A stretch of DNA of 50,000 nt from Glandiceps talaboti (lineage: Eukaryota > Hemichordata > Enteropneusta > Spengelidae), in assembly GCF_964340395.1 (NCBI RefSeq), contig NC_135550.1:11143408-11193407 (forward strand), in the 5' to 3' direction. The first letter of the stretch is position 1. Every line of letters starts with the position of its first letter. This document shows positions 1 to 10,766 of the stretch, piece by piece. Under the pieces are notes generated by a model. The model was not told where the DNA came from. It saw only the letters and a program-made list of their open reading frames with translations, and did no database searches. The position numbers and the translations under genes were made by a program.

Positions 1-288
1 AGCATTACAGTATAAAACATAAAATTTCCCTGGTTTTATGTTTGCCCCAATTTTTTTTTTTACACAATCACAGTATAATGAGTTGTGTACAAATTCAGTG
101 ATGGTACTGTGTTTGTATCAACATAAAAGTTGAGATTTGTTTGAACAGGATAAAAATTATTACTGTAAAGCTGCAGCCTTTTTTGTTCTTTACAAGTTTT
201 GTGTTTGCTCCGGATTCTTACACAATCACAGGAAGGAAGGATGAGTTGTAAACAATGATGGGAACTGAAATTGTTTTAATTTTTGCAG

Positions 289-692
289 GGTATGACGGCG
301 TTCCCATGTTCTTTGATGTCCTGCTTGCACATATTCATTCACTGCTTGGAGACGTCAACAAAAGCCAAGAAATTATGAAAGAAGTCTCAAAAACGATAGA
401 CTTTGTAAAAAGTGGCGAGACTTCCAAAGATGAACTGAAAGGGAAAGCAGAGAATGGTCTGAGTTGCCACACAGATTATGACAGCACTGAAAAACATGGA
501 CTCGATGAAATTGCTGATCCTGAATGCAAAAAATCCAGACAGGAAGAGTCGATACTACATGGTGAACAAAGGATTGGTAAGGTGGACGTGCAATGTGCAA
601 TGTTGACAACGCCTACAGGTGTGCCAAATACAGATGCAATAGAAATCAATAACTCAACTACAGTTGAAAATGGCGGTAACGGTATAGTCTGA
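289..692 (+). CDS. C-terminal exon of an unrecognised gene
   Basis: A 403-bp open segment follows a good acceptor (T-rich tract then GCAG, ending at 288) and closes with TGA at 690-692. It carries two bases of a split codon, then about 133 codons. The first part (GYDGVPMFFDVLLAHIHSLL, then GD and NKSQEIMKEV) looks like a folded helical pair and could be a TPR-like hairpin. The rest is charged, low-order sequence rich in E, K, S and N, ending in an acidic Asn/Thr tail. The upstream exons lie outside the window and I do not recognise the family. The in-frame ATG at 255 is upstream of the acceptor and is probably intronic. Real coding status is likely because of the acceptor, the length and the non-repetitive composition; the function is unknown. 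Confidence 0.6.
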
Positions 693-1557
693 TTAATTGA
701 AATTGTAAAGCAAATTTTTTTGTAAAATTGACAATCAAAGTGAGTAGTAGTACACAATGCTGTCAATGAATTCCTCACTTTCATAGTTAGAGTGGACCCA
801 CAAATTCGGAAAAAGGGGGGGGGGGGGGTAGTGTAGTGTAACACCAACTGAAATATATTTGCAACGCAACTCTTACCCCAGGGAACTGGGTCCGTTTTGT
901 AGAATTTACATATCCCAGCTTCTGTTGGGCTCTTCATAGACATTTATACAGTATATATTTAAGAACAGATCTTTAAACAGGTACAGTTCTAGTGAGACTT
1001 ACATAAGTGCGATAAAACTAGTGGTTACTTCCATACTCAACTGCACCTTTTCAGAAAACCAGCAAGTCATTCCCAGTTCGACAGAGACTGGAATGATAAT
1101 AATCTCAATTATAACTCACTGGTGTTCAGACATCTCAATTTTGTCATCAAAAATTCATGCTTCACAAAAATATCCAGGTGATTTTCTATAATTTGCTACA
1201 GTCTTGTAAAGTTTAATTTGAAGGAAGGCAATACTGAAAGCTAAGCAAAATGATTATGTATTCATGTGAGAAACATCACATCTGAGCTGAGAATGCAGAA
1301 ACAAACGTTTACATGTAAATGAAATAAATAAAAAAAAGTACAGAAACTGCCCCTTATCAACCAGTCTACCACTGTGGGTATGGTACAGGAATATTGTATT
1401 CTGAAATATTAGATACACAGGACTTCATTTCTAAATTGTGAGTAATGACAGTGGAAAGGTATGTACTTACTGACGTCAGATTTCAAACTGTGTTGGTATA
1501 ATGTGTATATATAGAATGCAGGGATAGATGAAATGTACAGGTATGACTATTAGTGAA

Positions 1558-1874
1558 TTTTTAGGCTTTTGAGATATTTGATTTATTGCCAGTACCCCCC
1601 ACCACTTGTAAAAGACATGTTTTGCAAAGAGGCACTTTTTAGGCTCGTAGATATTTGATTTATTGCCAGTACCCCCCCACCACTTGTAAAAGACATGTTT
1701 TGCAAAGAAGCAGTTTTTAAGCTCTTGGATATTTGATATTTGATATATTGCTGGCACCCACCAGTTGAAAAAGACATGTTTCACAAAGAAGCCATTTTTA
1801 ATAGGCTCTCAGATATTTGATTTATTGTCGGCACCCCATCTGCTTGAAAAGTACAGGTTTGGAAAAAGAATCAG
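1558..1874. repeat. Tandem repeat, about 80 bp x 4
   Basis: Four successive imperfect units begin with TTTTTA and a GCTC-like stretch, followed by GATATTTGATTTATTGCC, a C-rich run, and AAAGACATGTTTTGCAAAGA. The first two units are very similar; the third and fourth are increasingly diverged, with a small internal duplication in the third. Open frames read through it on the minus strand are a by-product of the repeat. Confidence 0.85.
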
Positions 1875-2851
1875 TCTGTGCCCTTGCGAAGACCGAATGA
1901 ATTGAAATCAAAAGTTTATATTGGTTAATGAAAGGATCCTTCAATGTAAACCAGCCTTCAAATTTCATGTACAAAATGATAACTTGTTTCTGACTATACC
2001 AGATCAAGAGATACTTCCAAAAAAAAGTGTATGAAATTAGTAAATAATTTTATCCAGATTTTTTTGCCTGCTTTTTTCTTAATGTGTATATTTTAGTCAT
2101 AGAATAACATGGTGATGTAGTTGTAGGGCGTGTAGATATTAATTGTAAGAGCAATGACTATTTTGAATTCCAGTTCAACAGAAGTGAACTATTTGATTTT
2201 TACACAAGTGATTTTTTACTCTGAAACGTCAAGAGACTTCATTTTTGAGAGGAATTTTCCAAGGCTGCACACGGTTTCAGAAATGACTAATACTTTGAGT
2301 CCAGAGTGTACAATGATAAGGATTGAAAAATTTGAAACGTGATAATGATTAGTTGCATTACTTTTTAATTCATTTTCAGATTTGCTTGTTAAACTATGTT
2401 TAAAAAAAAAAAAAAATGAATATCAGGATTATCATACCCTACTCTCTTAGCCGTACTCCCAACAATCCAATAGGGGGGTAGTATTGATTGTGTTACTGGT
2501 GAGACTGTGAATGTCCAGGGGGGGTTGGGAAAATTGTGCTCTGATCACTGTAAATGCCGTAGCTAATCATTCCCACTTCGTTAGCTGTACGCAAGGTTCT
2601 CTAAGATTTCAAGTACGCACTTGGGTGTTCATTATCAAATCTCTCAAAATTGGAAAGTCTGATGATATTAGATTTTATTTAGAAACCAGGTCTACACAGC
2701 TGGTTGTGTCAGGGTAATTTCACACAAACGTGACCTACCTCCAGTTGAGTTGACCAGCCTTTGAATAATCATAAGAAGTCTTTCTAGAGACATTTGCATT
2801 TACATTCAAATATGTTAGACTATCTGGTTCATCGTAACTTTCCTATTCCCA

Positions 2852-2865
2852 CCACTAGAGGGCGG
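2852..2865 (+). promoter_or_regulatory. CTCF core-motif match
   Basis: The 14-mer CCACTAGAGGGCGG fits the bilaterian CTCF core consensus CCASYAGRKGGCRS at every position. It stands in AT-rich non-coding DNA where GC-rich words are rare. Binding is inferred from the motif only. Confidence 0.45.
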
Positions 2866-3814
2866 CTTCAATATATCTCGCCTACTAAGGTGTGAACCAG
2901 ATGCAAGTTCCATGACTTTGTGATGTTAGACTTCTTTCCACTGTTTAATGTTTAGTTTTATGTTATTTCTATGATCTTGTATTCACACACTAACATGTGT
3001 TCTTTTACTTTCATTATGTAAGTTACTTTGAGTCATTTTGTACTTTCTTTCATGTATGGATGGATGTGCAACATATTTCAAGAGAGTTTTTAAGTTATTA
3101 TACAGTTTGGGTATACATGTATACAAGATCTTCCAAAAAAAAAGCAACACTATGGTTGTATTTTCTGCTTTGTTGGTAGTTATATAGCAACTTCTATCCA
3201 ATAAAATTGACACCGATTGTATACTTTATCAGTTGCTGGAAAGAGTTGTTGCAAATTCCATACATTTATACCTTCTGGTAATTTCTGAAATAGGCAGTTA
3301 CTGGTCAAAATGCTTCTTAAAAATCAAATACAGCGAAGAGCACTGCAGTTTTAAACTTTTTTTGGTCAAGCCAAGATATGTCTTAATCATAGTAAATGCT
3401 TTCCTCAAATGATATCAACTTAAAAAAACTTTTTCTTTGAAATGCCACCTGAGGGTAGTGGTCTTCTGTGAGATGCCTTTTCCTTGCTTTAAATGCAGTC
3501 ATATGCAGTCTTATCTTTGCATGGATTTAATTTCATCAGAAATGTCTACATCTTTGCATATAGTTGTGCATGATTTTATTCGGCAGCGACAGTACAGCAC
3601 TTGACTTAATTAACTGAAATATGTTGAATGAAAGAAAGTTGTTAGGTTGATTGGTTGATTGGTTGGTTACAGTATTACATGATTCTTGATATACAGACAT
3701 GCCTACCCCATGCCCAGTATCTTGACTTGAGTACCCAAGCTTCTTATATATCCTACAGTTTCTCTTCCAGCAATGTAACAAGTCTGTAATAGCGCCCTCA
3801 TCAGTTTTATACCT

Positions 3815-4176
3815 TTAAAGGGCCACTTCAGATTAGGATTAAAATCTAGTGTATGAAAACAAGATGTTTTGGCAGCAATAAAAAAAAAAGTAGGCCAAGA
3901 ACAAAAGAATAATCCTAGTGTACTAATCCCTACTAAGATGACACCAATGTGATGACCCGGGATTTAAACATAGCCTTGAAGTTCACGAAATGTACATGAC
4001 AAGCCTGAAAAAACCTATGCTTGGGATGTGGATTATTAGGTATGAAAAACCAAATGTGTGGCAGATCTATAGAAAAAAGTTGGACCAGAACAAAAAAAAA
4101 TGATAAAATGTAATCCTTATTTAAGATAATACATTTACTAATGTGATGACTCAGGATTGAAACACAGCTGTTTTAA
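3815..4176. mobile_element. Element D, dimeric interspersed repeat
   Basis: It starts at TTAAAGGGCCACTTCAG (3815) and holds two diverged direct copies of a ~130-bp module, about 3846-3975 and 4037-4165. Each runs from a TATGAAAA stretch through a GGCC/GGACC-AGAACAAAA stretch to AATGTGATGAC and a CAGGATT-like word. A reverse-complement copy of the module lies at 19501-19632, also bordered by TTAA. It has no coding capacity, so it is a short non-autonomous transposon or SINE-like repeat. Confidence 0.6.
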
Positions 4177-4904
4177 GAGAAGGCCAATATGGGTGAAAAC
4201 GATGTGCCATATCTTACACTCTCCAGTATAACTTGACATGCATGTTGTATAAAAATAAAATAACAGACAACAAATTCTCCTACCTTGTCACTGTTCGAGT
4301 GAGTACAAGTAAACCATGGTGAATAAACAATTTATGAGAGAAAGAAAAGTGCCAAGATTTGTATGTATAACCTGAAGTGTACTGGTAAATATAATGCATT
4401 TCATCGATGTATTTTTTTATTATTATTCATAACTTGTAATGTCATTCAGCTTTGCGCATTTCTACACCAGGCTTCCAAAATTCTGTCTTCAATGTCATCA
4501 AATCTCAAAGTCAGGGTGATGATGCCATTCATTCCAAATGCAAACCCAAACCCAACTACCCATATCACTACCTTATCCATACATACCAGATAACATTTTA
4601 TGTTTTACTTGTATACTAGTGTATTGTAATGTATCTGTGATTTTGTTTGTTCTTTTGCAAACTCATATACTTCACAATGTATATAGGTTTTGTATTTCTT
4701 GTAAGTAACCGTCACTTCTTTTTTTGTGTTATGTGTACCATTTATCTCTGTTTTTGAATGTTCGATAAACTACAACTCCAAGATGTCAGCTAGTGTACAT
4801 GCACCTATATTTATAATTCTACTAAACACCAACTGTTTTCCTCCCAATGAATTTATACAACGACATAACATGCTGGTTAAATGACTGCTTCTTTGTGCCA
4901 TGAT

Positions 4905-5366
4905 TTACTACTATGGAAATCAAGCTATCGACAAACTAAGATAGCACAAACTAAAACAATTGTTGATATACTACTATGGAAATCAAGCTATCGACAAACT
5001 AAGATAGCACAAACTAAAATGTGTTATTCTACTATGGAAATCAAGCTATCGGCAAACTAAGCACAAACTAAAATTATTGTTGATATACTACTATGGAAAC
5101 TAAGATAGACACAAACTGACATTGTTGTTGCATGTGGTAAAATACACATGTTGGTGATAGTGGTACCTTGGTCATGTAGAAAATCAAGGTAGTCTGTAAA
5201 CACTGAATGACAACGAGTGTGCCACCACTTGAGAAATCTTGCGATCAGAAATGCCACCCTCCTGTAAGTGTAATTCCATCAACGACCATGGATAGCTTAT
5301 ATGATCATGTTGCGCAACAGTAGTAGTTTTTAGTTTGTCTATAGCATGATTTCCGCAGTAGTAACA
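4905..5366. mobile_element. Element E1, MITE with iterated terminal repeat
   Basis: Four tandem units occur at the left end (about 4907, 4972, 5032, 5090). Each contains TACTACTATGGAAATCAAGC, then an ATCGACAAACTAAGATAG-like word and CACAAACTAAAA. A single inverted copy of the same terminal sequence is at the right end (about 5322-5366, TTTAGTTTGTCTATAGCATG then ATTTCCGCAGTAGTA). The interior shares sequence with element E2 at 13418-13733, including the TCAGAAATG-ACACC region. This is a non-autonomous, TIR-bearing element. Confidence 0.65.
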
Positions 5367-5914
5367 GATGATACATAAAATTGAAAAGATGTTTAGACAT
5401 GTATATACGTACATATTGCAATTAGAATTATACAACTTTTGATATCCTATCTTTTAGACATGGTGTCTTCATTTCAAAGAAAAGCAAAGCACAACTTGGC
5501 ATACAATGATAACTTTTCTGACCAGGTTTTGAAAACAGGACTGTGAAGTGTTAGGTGCACTTGTAAGGACACCTTGTACTTGTATTGTTCATATTTCCAT
5601 ACTGTGGTATTACTACACTGCACTCTTCCTTTTAGTACTAAGATACAAAAAAGCCACTGATTGACGTAATTTTTTGCAGACTTTCTTACATGAAATACAC
5701 TTTGCTGATGGATGGACAGCAAATGAAAAAATGTCTATTTATCTGATGTATTTTTGAATGTTCATCATTGTCAATAATAATAATAATAATAATGCGTAAA
5801 AATTAGTTTTAAAATAAACATATATACCAATTGTCAGTCCAGAGATGTCATTTGTCATTTGTTCATGGTGAGAGTGTGAATGTCTCGGCCTCGTTCCAAA
5901 GAAGCATTGGCTAC

Positions 5915-6296
5915 TTAAAGTGGCACAAGCTGAGTTGATATGTTTTGAGGGATAATTTTTGCTGCGGCAATAATAGTATTTTGCCTACTGAAGCATAACT
6001 AAAATCATCAATTGCAATTCACTGAACTCATACATGGTATTACGTGTAACATATGAGTTATAATCGATCTCATGACGTCATTTATCATACATACATGTAT
6101 AATAAGAATGTCAAGGAAAGCCACTACTATGCAATCAACTGTTCTAACAATACTAAAAGACGATCATAATGTCAAAGAAGGCATGCATATCGACATTAGG
6201 ACTGTACTAGAGTAGTTTAATCAAACCTTTATGTATGCATTTTCACTTGCGTAAAAAAAAAAATAAATTATAAACATAGCTTGTACCACTTGAATA
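5915..6296. mobile_element. Element A1, TTAA-flanked MITE
   Basis: The left end is TTAAAGTGGCACAAGCTGAG at 5915. The right end is a degenerate inverted copy (TATAAACATAGCTTGTACCA, 6270-6289). The interior words CAACTGTTCTAACA and GAAGGCATGCATA are shared with copies A2 (18546-18879) and A3 (19982-20311). A1 is slightly longer than the others because of an A-rich insertion near the right end. No coding capacity. Confidence 0.75.
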
Positions 6297-7833
6297 AGAG
6301 AGTGGATAAATGGAAATAAATATATACAACTGCTGACATCAGACCTTGGATGAATTACAAACAGGTAAAGTAAACAAATGAATTGGCACAGCATGTTGGA
6401 ACTATAAAGACTTGTATTCTATTTCATGGTTTGATAAGGACAGCTTTATGGCCTCTTTATGTGTACATAAATTGCCAGGGGACCTGAAAATTTGTTTGTG
6501 AACATGAACTATTATGTAGAGGCAATACAACACAGTTCTTATCAATGATGAAATGTAATATAATTCTCTGTAATTTCAACATGCTGTGCCAAGTGTTATT
6601 AATTCAATTCAGTTGTTTACTTTCCCTGTTTGTAACAGGTTCCGTTTGTCTATGGTTTGATGTCAGCAGTAATTATGTTGTAGAAAGTGAAGTACGAAAG
6701 ATGTTCATATTTCTTATTAAAGACAGGCGTGTCAGCTCTTGTCTGAATGCTCTTTATTACTCTCTTATACAGTGTGATGTAAAATATAGTACGCATTTAT
6801 AATCAAAGTCAACTTTCTGAAAATGTTATCATTAGTCTCTCATCTTTGCAGACATTCATAATGAACTCATGTACTTTCAATACTTGTAGCTATAGCCGAC
6901 AACATAACAGTGCCCAACAAAATTCTTTGAACTTCTCAACACTGAGCCATACAAAGTCTTTGATTTTATACAAACACTGCATTTCTCATGCTACGTTAGC
7001 TGAAACTGTTCATTGTTCAGACAAATTTTTGGCTTCAGATACCATTTTACACTGCACTTTGTTGCAGTTGTAATTTCAATAGGTCAGATGACTGTTCATC
7101 AAAAAAGTTTGCTGCAATGAAGTATTTAATAGTCTGTAAGGTACACCATGTTGGGGCGCCCTCACGCATCGGTCAACCCTTTTATGGAGTAAGGCCATTG
7201 GTGGTGGAACGACACAGCGTATCTTACAGTCTGTGAAGTACTGTGCATGTATGCCAACATCACTAGAATTGAAATTTCCATAGCTTTTGCCTTGTGTGAT
7301 AACTGCCCTGTGTGTACATTGTAATGTTGTGTGTGGAGTGTTACTAAGGCCTCAACCATGTCACAAAAGCCCTTCACTGTATACAACATTTGCATCTTGT
7401 CACAAAGTGTTGTGTATTTTGCAACAGACCATCCTGCCTATAGCATCCTTCTAGCATATGTAGTATTTAAGGACAAAACTGCAGCAGTGGAAACATACTG
7501 TGACAAGACTACACGTAAATTTCAGTTTTTGGTCATCAAAATAGCAACCATTTCCTGGTTTTTTTTTAGTTTAAATTACAATATACACTGCATACAGTTT
7601 ATATGTACATGTCATTCACTATGAAGAAAAAAAAACACTTCTTTTTAGAAATCTCTATCGATTTCATTGTCTTGGAAAATCAAAGTATGATTTTTTTCCT
7701 ATGAAGAGCAGTAATTTAGCCATGTTTTGTAGTAGTTCCGAACTCACAGAGTTAATAATTTAATACATGTACTGGGTAAATTTCAGCGGAATCACTCGGT
7801 CTTCATTAGGTACTGGTATGTTATTCCATGCAT

Positions 7834-9286
7834 CTATGATCTCAGTAAATCACAGAATTGTTCTACATGCTGTACAGCAGTACTTGCAGTATGTGGTAGC
7901 CCATAGCAACAGATCAAAATACCATATGGAAGATTACAAACAATCAGACCATGCTGGTTTCCTTGTGATGTTGCATAGATACTGAAAAAAAAATAACAGA
8001 AACATAATTTACACAATATAAGAATCAGCTTATAGAGTTTTGTACTTGTTTTGGCTCATTTCATCTATGGTTGAAATACACAATGAAAACTTCTTGAAAA
8101 GAAAACACATAAATCGCTGAACTGAATGATTCCCAGTGTCATTTGAAAACAGTTAGCATGCAAGGTAGTACATATAAAGGGCGCCACCACACTGTGGAAA
8201 TTGGAAACATAAAGAGGGTCGACAAGGCAGAATGCCTTAAAAACATTTTTAAAAAGGAAATATTGATCTATACTAATTTATGCAAAACACACCAAACAAC
8301 TATACGGCAAAGAAGTTTGAGAATGTTGTCACTTTCATGTCTCCTTGAAGGAAATAAATTATGACAAGAAATATTGAGATCACAAAAGTGTTATTAAATT
8401 GATGGTTGGAAAATAATTTCACCCATGAAAACTTAATCTAGGGTACATGCTTGTGAAAACCACTAAATTATACTAACTTGATAACATTTTATAATGATCC
8501 TCTTGAGGGCAGTGTTGTGGTCAAGTTGAATGAGGTGATTTCAGCAGTCTGAAAGTCTTTCTAAGGCAACCAGACTGTTAGAAGTGTGATTGTGAGTTGA
8601 CAGCATCATCAACATGTACACACATTAATTTTTAAATTCTTCTTTTTCTTTTTTTTTGTAATCAGCAATCATTTTTTAAGGTATTATGAGAAACAGGTCA
8701 TCCCATGCATTTCACCTAGATGTAGATCAACATCTTCTAATGTCATTTTTTCATAACAAAACAATTGAATGTTTCATTCTAAAGAATGTTCAATTATGTG
8801 TACTGTCTGAAAAACTTGAAGCAGTAAAAGTTTGTGATACTAACTTTGACAAATGATATGAAAGGTACTGCAGAAGGCAAGCAAAACAGTAAAGGTAATT
8901 AGCACACACCTGCAGTTTGTCTTCTTGTATATTTTGAAATTCTTCACCTCGTCCTCCAAACGGAGTGTAAAACCTTTTTCATATAATGGTTGATCTTTAA
9001 CTGGTGAAGAATAATTGAATAAATTTCCAAACTGTTTCCAATTATTCTTGAAGGAAATTAAAAAAACAAAAAATAGAAATAAGATTATGTGCTAGTACCA
9101 CTATGGAATACATGTCTGCTAAAAATGTACCCCAAGTGGTGAGGTTAATACAATGATGTTCTTTGTCCTTGCCCATACCTTATGATGATAGAAACCTATA
9201 GATCAGTTCCAAGCTTGATGGTCTATGTGAATTGAATGTTTGTTGTGTAAAATAGCAGCATGTCAACACTTAATCTGTTTCATCTC

Positions 9287-9362
<76 letters not shown>

Positions 9363-10409
9363 CAAAGTCACTGTTATTTACAATTTTATACAGAGTCATG
9401 GGGTAGAAAAGCCAGGGGACAACCTCTACATGTTGTAATTACTGATATTCACCTTCAAATAAGACAAGTACACAATCCAAAAAAAATTCCAATGCTTCAC
9501 ATGACATGGAACAAAAAGTACTGATGGGTGATCACAAAGAGTCTTTCAAGAAAGAGATGCATTTGATCGGGAATGGGCCCACACTCTGTTCACTAAATTT
9601 CACGTCATTTCTTTATAAAACATCTCGGCAGAAGTTGGCAGAGAAATGAGTAGGTGGTTATACTCTCTAATGAAACCCCTGAAAGGCTATCACTGATACA
9701 ACTCATACAAATGTAACATTATGATGGATAGGTTGATATATAACTTACTTCATCCAAATCTTGTAGTTCACCATAGGAATAAACACACTGACACTGTCCG
9801 GTGATGAGTACTACACCATTCACTATGTCATGCTGCAGAAGATTCTCTACGATGAAAATTAAGTGTTGCTTTGTGTTTACACATTTTAATTTTTTTTTTT
9901 TTTTGCAATTATTATGACAAACAAGGACTTGCTTTATGTAACGTTTCATCACATTATGGATTTTTTCAAGTACAATATTATAGTTAGATGTGTGTGTATA
10001 CGTACAACAGTTACATTTTCTGACAACTAACATTTGAAGCATATATTTTTTATTTTTGTTTTATCAATCTTCTTACCTCACTTTGGTTTACTTTGTTATG
10101 TTTGTTCCTGTATATGTTTTTACTCGTCTTTTTTAATTGTGTATTTTTTTTATTTTTTGTTAGTGCTGCTCTTAAAAGTGAGCCCCAGATACAAAGGGGA
10201 TGCAATAAATAAATAAATTAAATAAAGTTTTTTAACAACCGATTTATCATCCATGTAATTACTAATATAGAGCTACTTAAGAACAACCAACCAACAAAAA
10301 CAAACAAACAAACAAACAAACAAACAAACAAACAAAAACATTAATTCCTCACACATTCTTACTCACCATGGATGAATTGGTCCCAGTCTACAGTTTTGTT
10401 TGTAGCCAT
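7834..10409 (-). CDS. Divergent profilin-family protein (4 exons, 141 aa)
   Basis: Exons in transcript order are 10409-10367, 9846-9749, 9046-8910 and 7981-7834. All splice sites are GT-AG, the phases agree, and the total is 426 nt, giving 141 residues plus TAG. Profilins are small proteins that bind actin monomers, poly-proline ligands and phosphoinositides in the cytoplasm. The length is typical, and the order of elements matches. The N-terminal helix has W9 and F12 (VDWDQFIHENLL), where profilins have the conserved W..Y. There is a middle strand pair (GFTLRLEDEVKNFKIYKK), then GLIVCNLPYGILICCYG, and a last helix (VEQFCDLLRS) equivalent to the usual VEKLGDYL helix. The sequence is far from canonical profilins: Cys-rich in the last strands and without an obvious basic actin-contact patch. 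A poly-T/CAAA-rich intron 1 carries a LINE-like tail. It is transcribed divergently from the C19orf47 homologue. Family membership is a confident inference; actin binding is not shown. Confidence 0.8.
9295..9360. repeat. (GT)n microsatellite
   Basis: An uninterrupted dinucleotide run of about 33 units in intron 2 of the profilin-like gene. Confidence 0.95.
10050..10225 (+). mobile_element. Possible 3' end of a LINE-like retroposon
   Basis: A T-rich stretch is followed by GTGAGCCCCAGATACAAAGG and then GGATGCAATAAATAAATAAA. A short conserved word ahead of a tandem AATA tail is typical of 3' ends of non-LTR retroposons such as CR1/Jockey-like elements. There is no reverse transcriptase sequence, so at most this is a 5'-truncated copy inside intron 1 of the profilin-like gene. 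Confidence 0.35.
10299..10338. repeat. (CAAA)n microsatellite
   Basis: About ten tetranucleotide units lie just downstream of exon 1 of the profilin-like gene (minus strand reading), within intron 1. Confidence 0.9.
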
Positions 10410-10766
10410 ACTTCGAGGTCGTTGAAAATTATAATCACATAATCATTACTATTACAACCGATATCGTACGAAGAATTATATGACTTGTTATATCTTGTCC
10501 TTGAGACTTTTGTTTTCGCACAAAACGGATCCCCAAGCCCGATTAGGCGGCTATCTAAGATAATCAAATGCTACTGTCCTTAGGACGTTTATCTATGACA
10601 GTTTACACCTCAATGTATCATTGAAAGTACGTAAATGCTATGAATTCGTGCGATTCTTCGTCAATGTTTCAAGGAGGCCGCCATTCATTAACCTTTGACC
10701 TAATAGAATATCGTTTGTAACGATATCTCGCGAGATATCTCCGGCTTCGCGTACCAAACAAGCAGA
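10410..10766. promoter_or_regulatory. Bidirectional promoter with TCTCGCGAGA palindrome
   Basis: Only 357 bp separate the start codons of the divergent profilin-like (-) and C19orf47-like (+) genes. No TATA box is apparent. A perfect 18-bp palindrome, GATATCTCGCGAGATATC (10722-10739), centres on TCTCGCGAGA. That element is known from TATA-less, often bidirectional, animal promoters. It is 27 bp from the C19orf47-like start codon. Upstream, GGCCGCCATT (10676-10685) fits the YY1 core. CpG content is visibly higher here than in the surrounding introns. Promoter function is inferred. Confidence 0.65.

Larger units (their letters stand above)
693..7833. other. Gene-poor stretch between the left-edge gene and the profilin-like gene
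   Basis: I find no splice-consistent coding exon here on either strand. The open frames present are short and AT-biased, with no recognisable motifs. The first part is probably 3' UTR of the left-edge gene. The stretch contains a fourfold ~80-bp tandem repeat (1558-1874), a CTCF-like site (2852-2865), a dimeric repeat element (3815-4176), an element with iterated terminal repeats (4905-5366) and a TTAA-flanked MITE (5915-6296), all listed separately. Confidence 0.5.
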
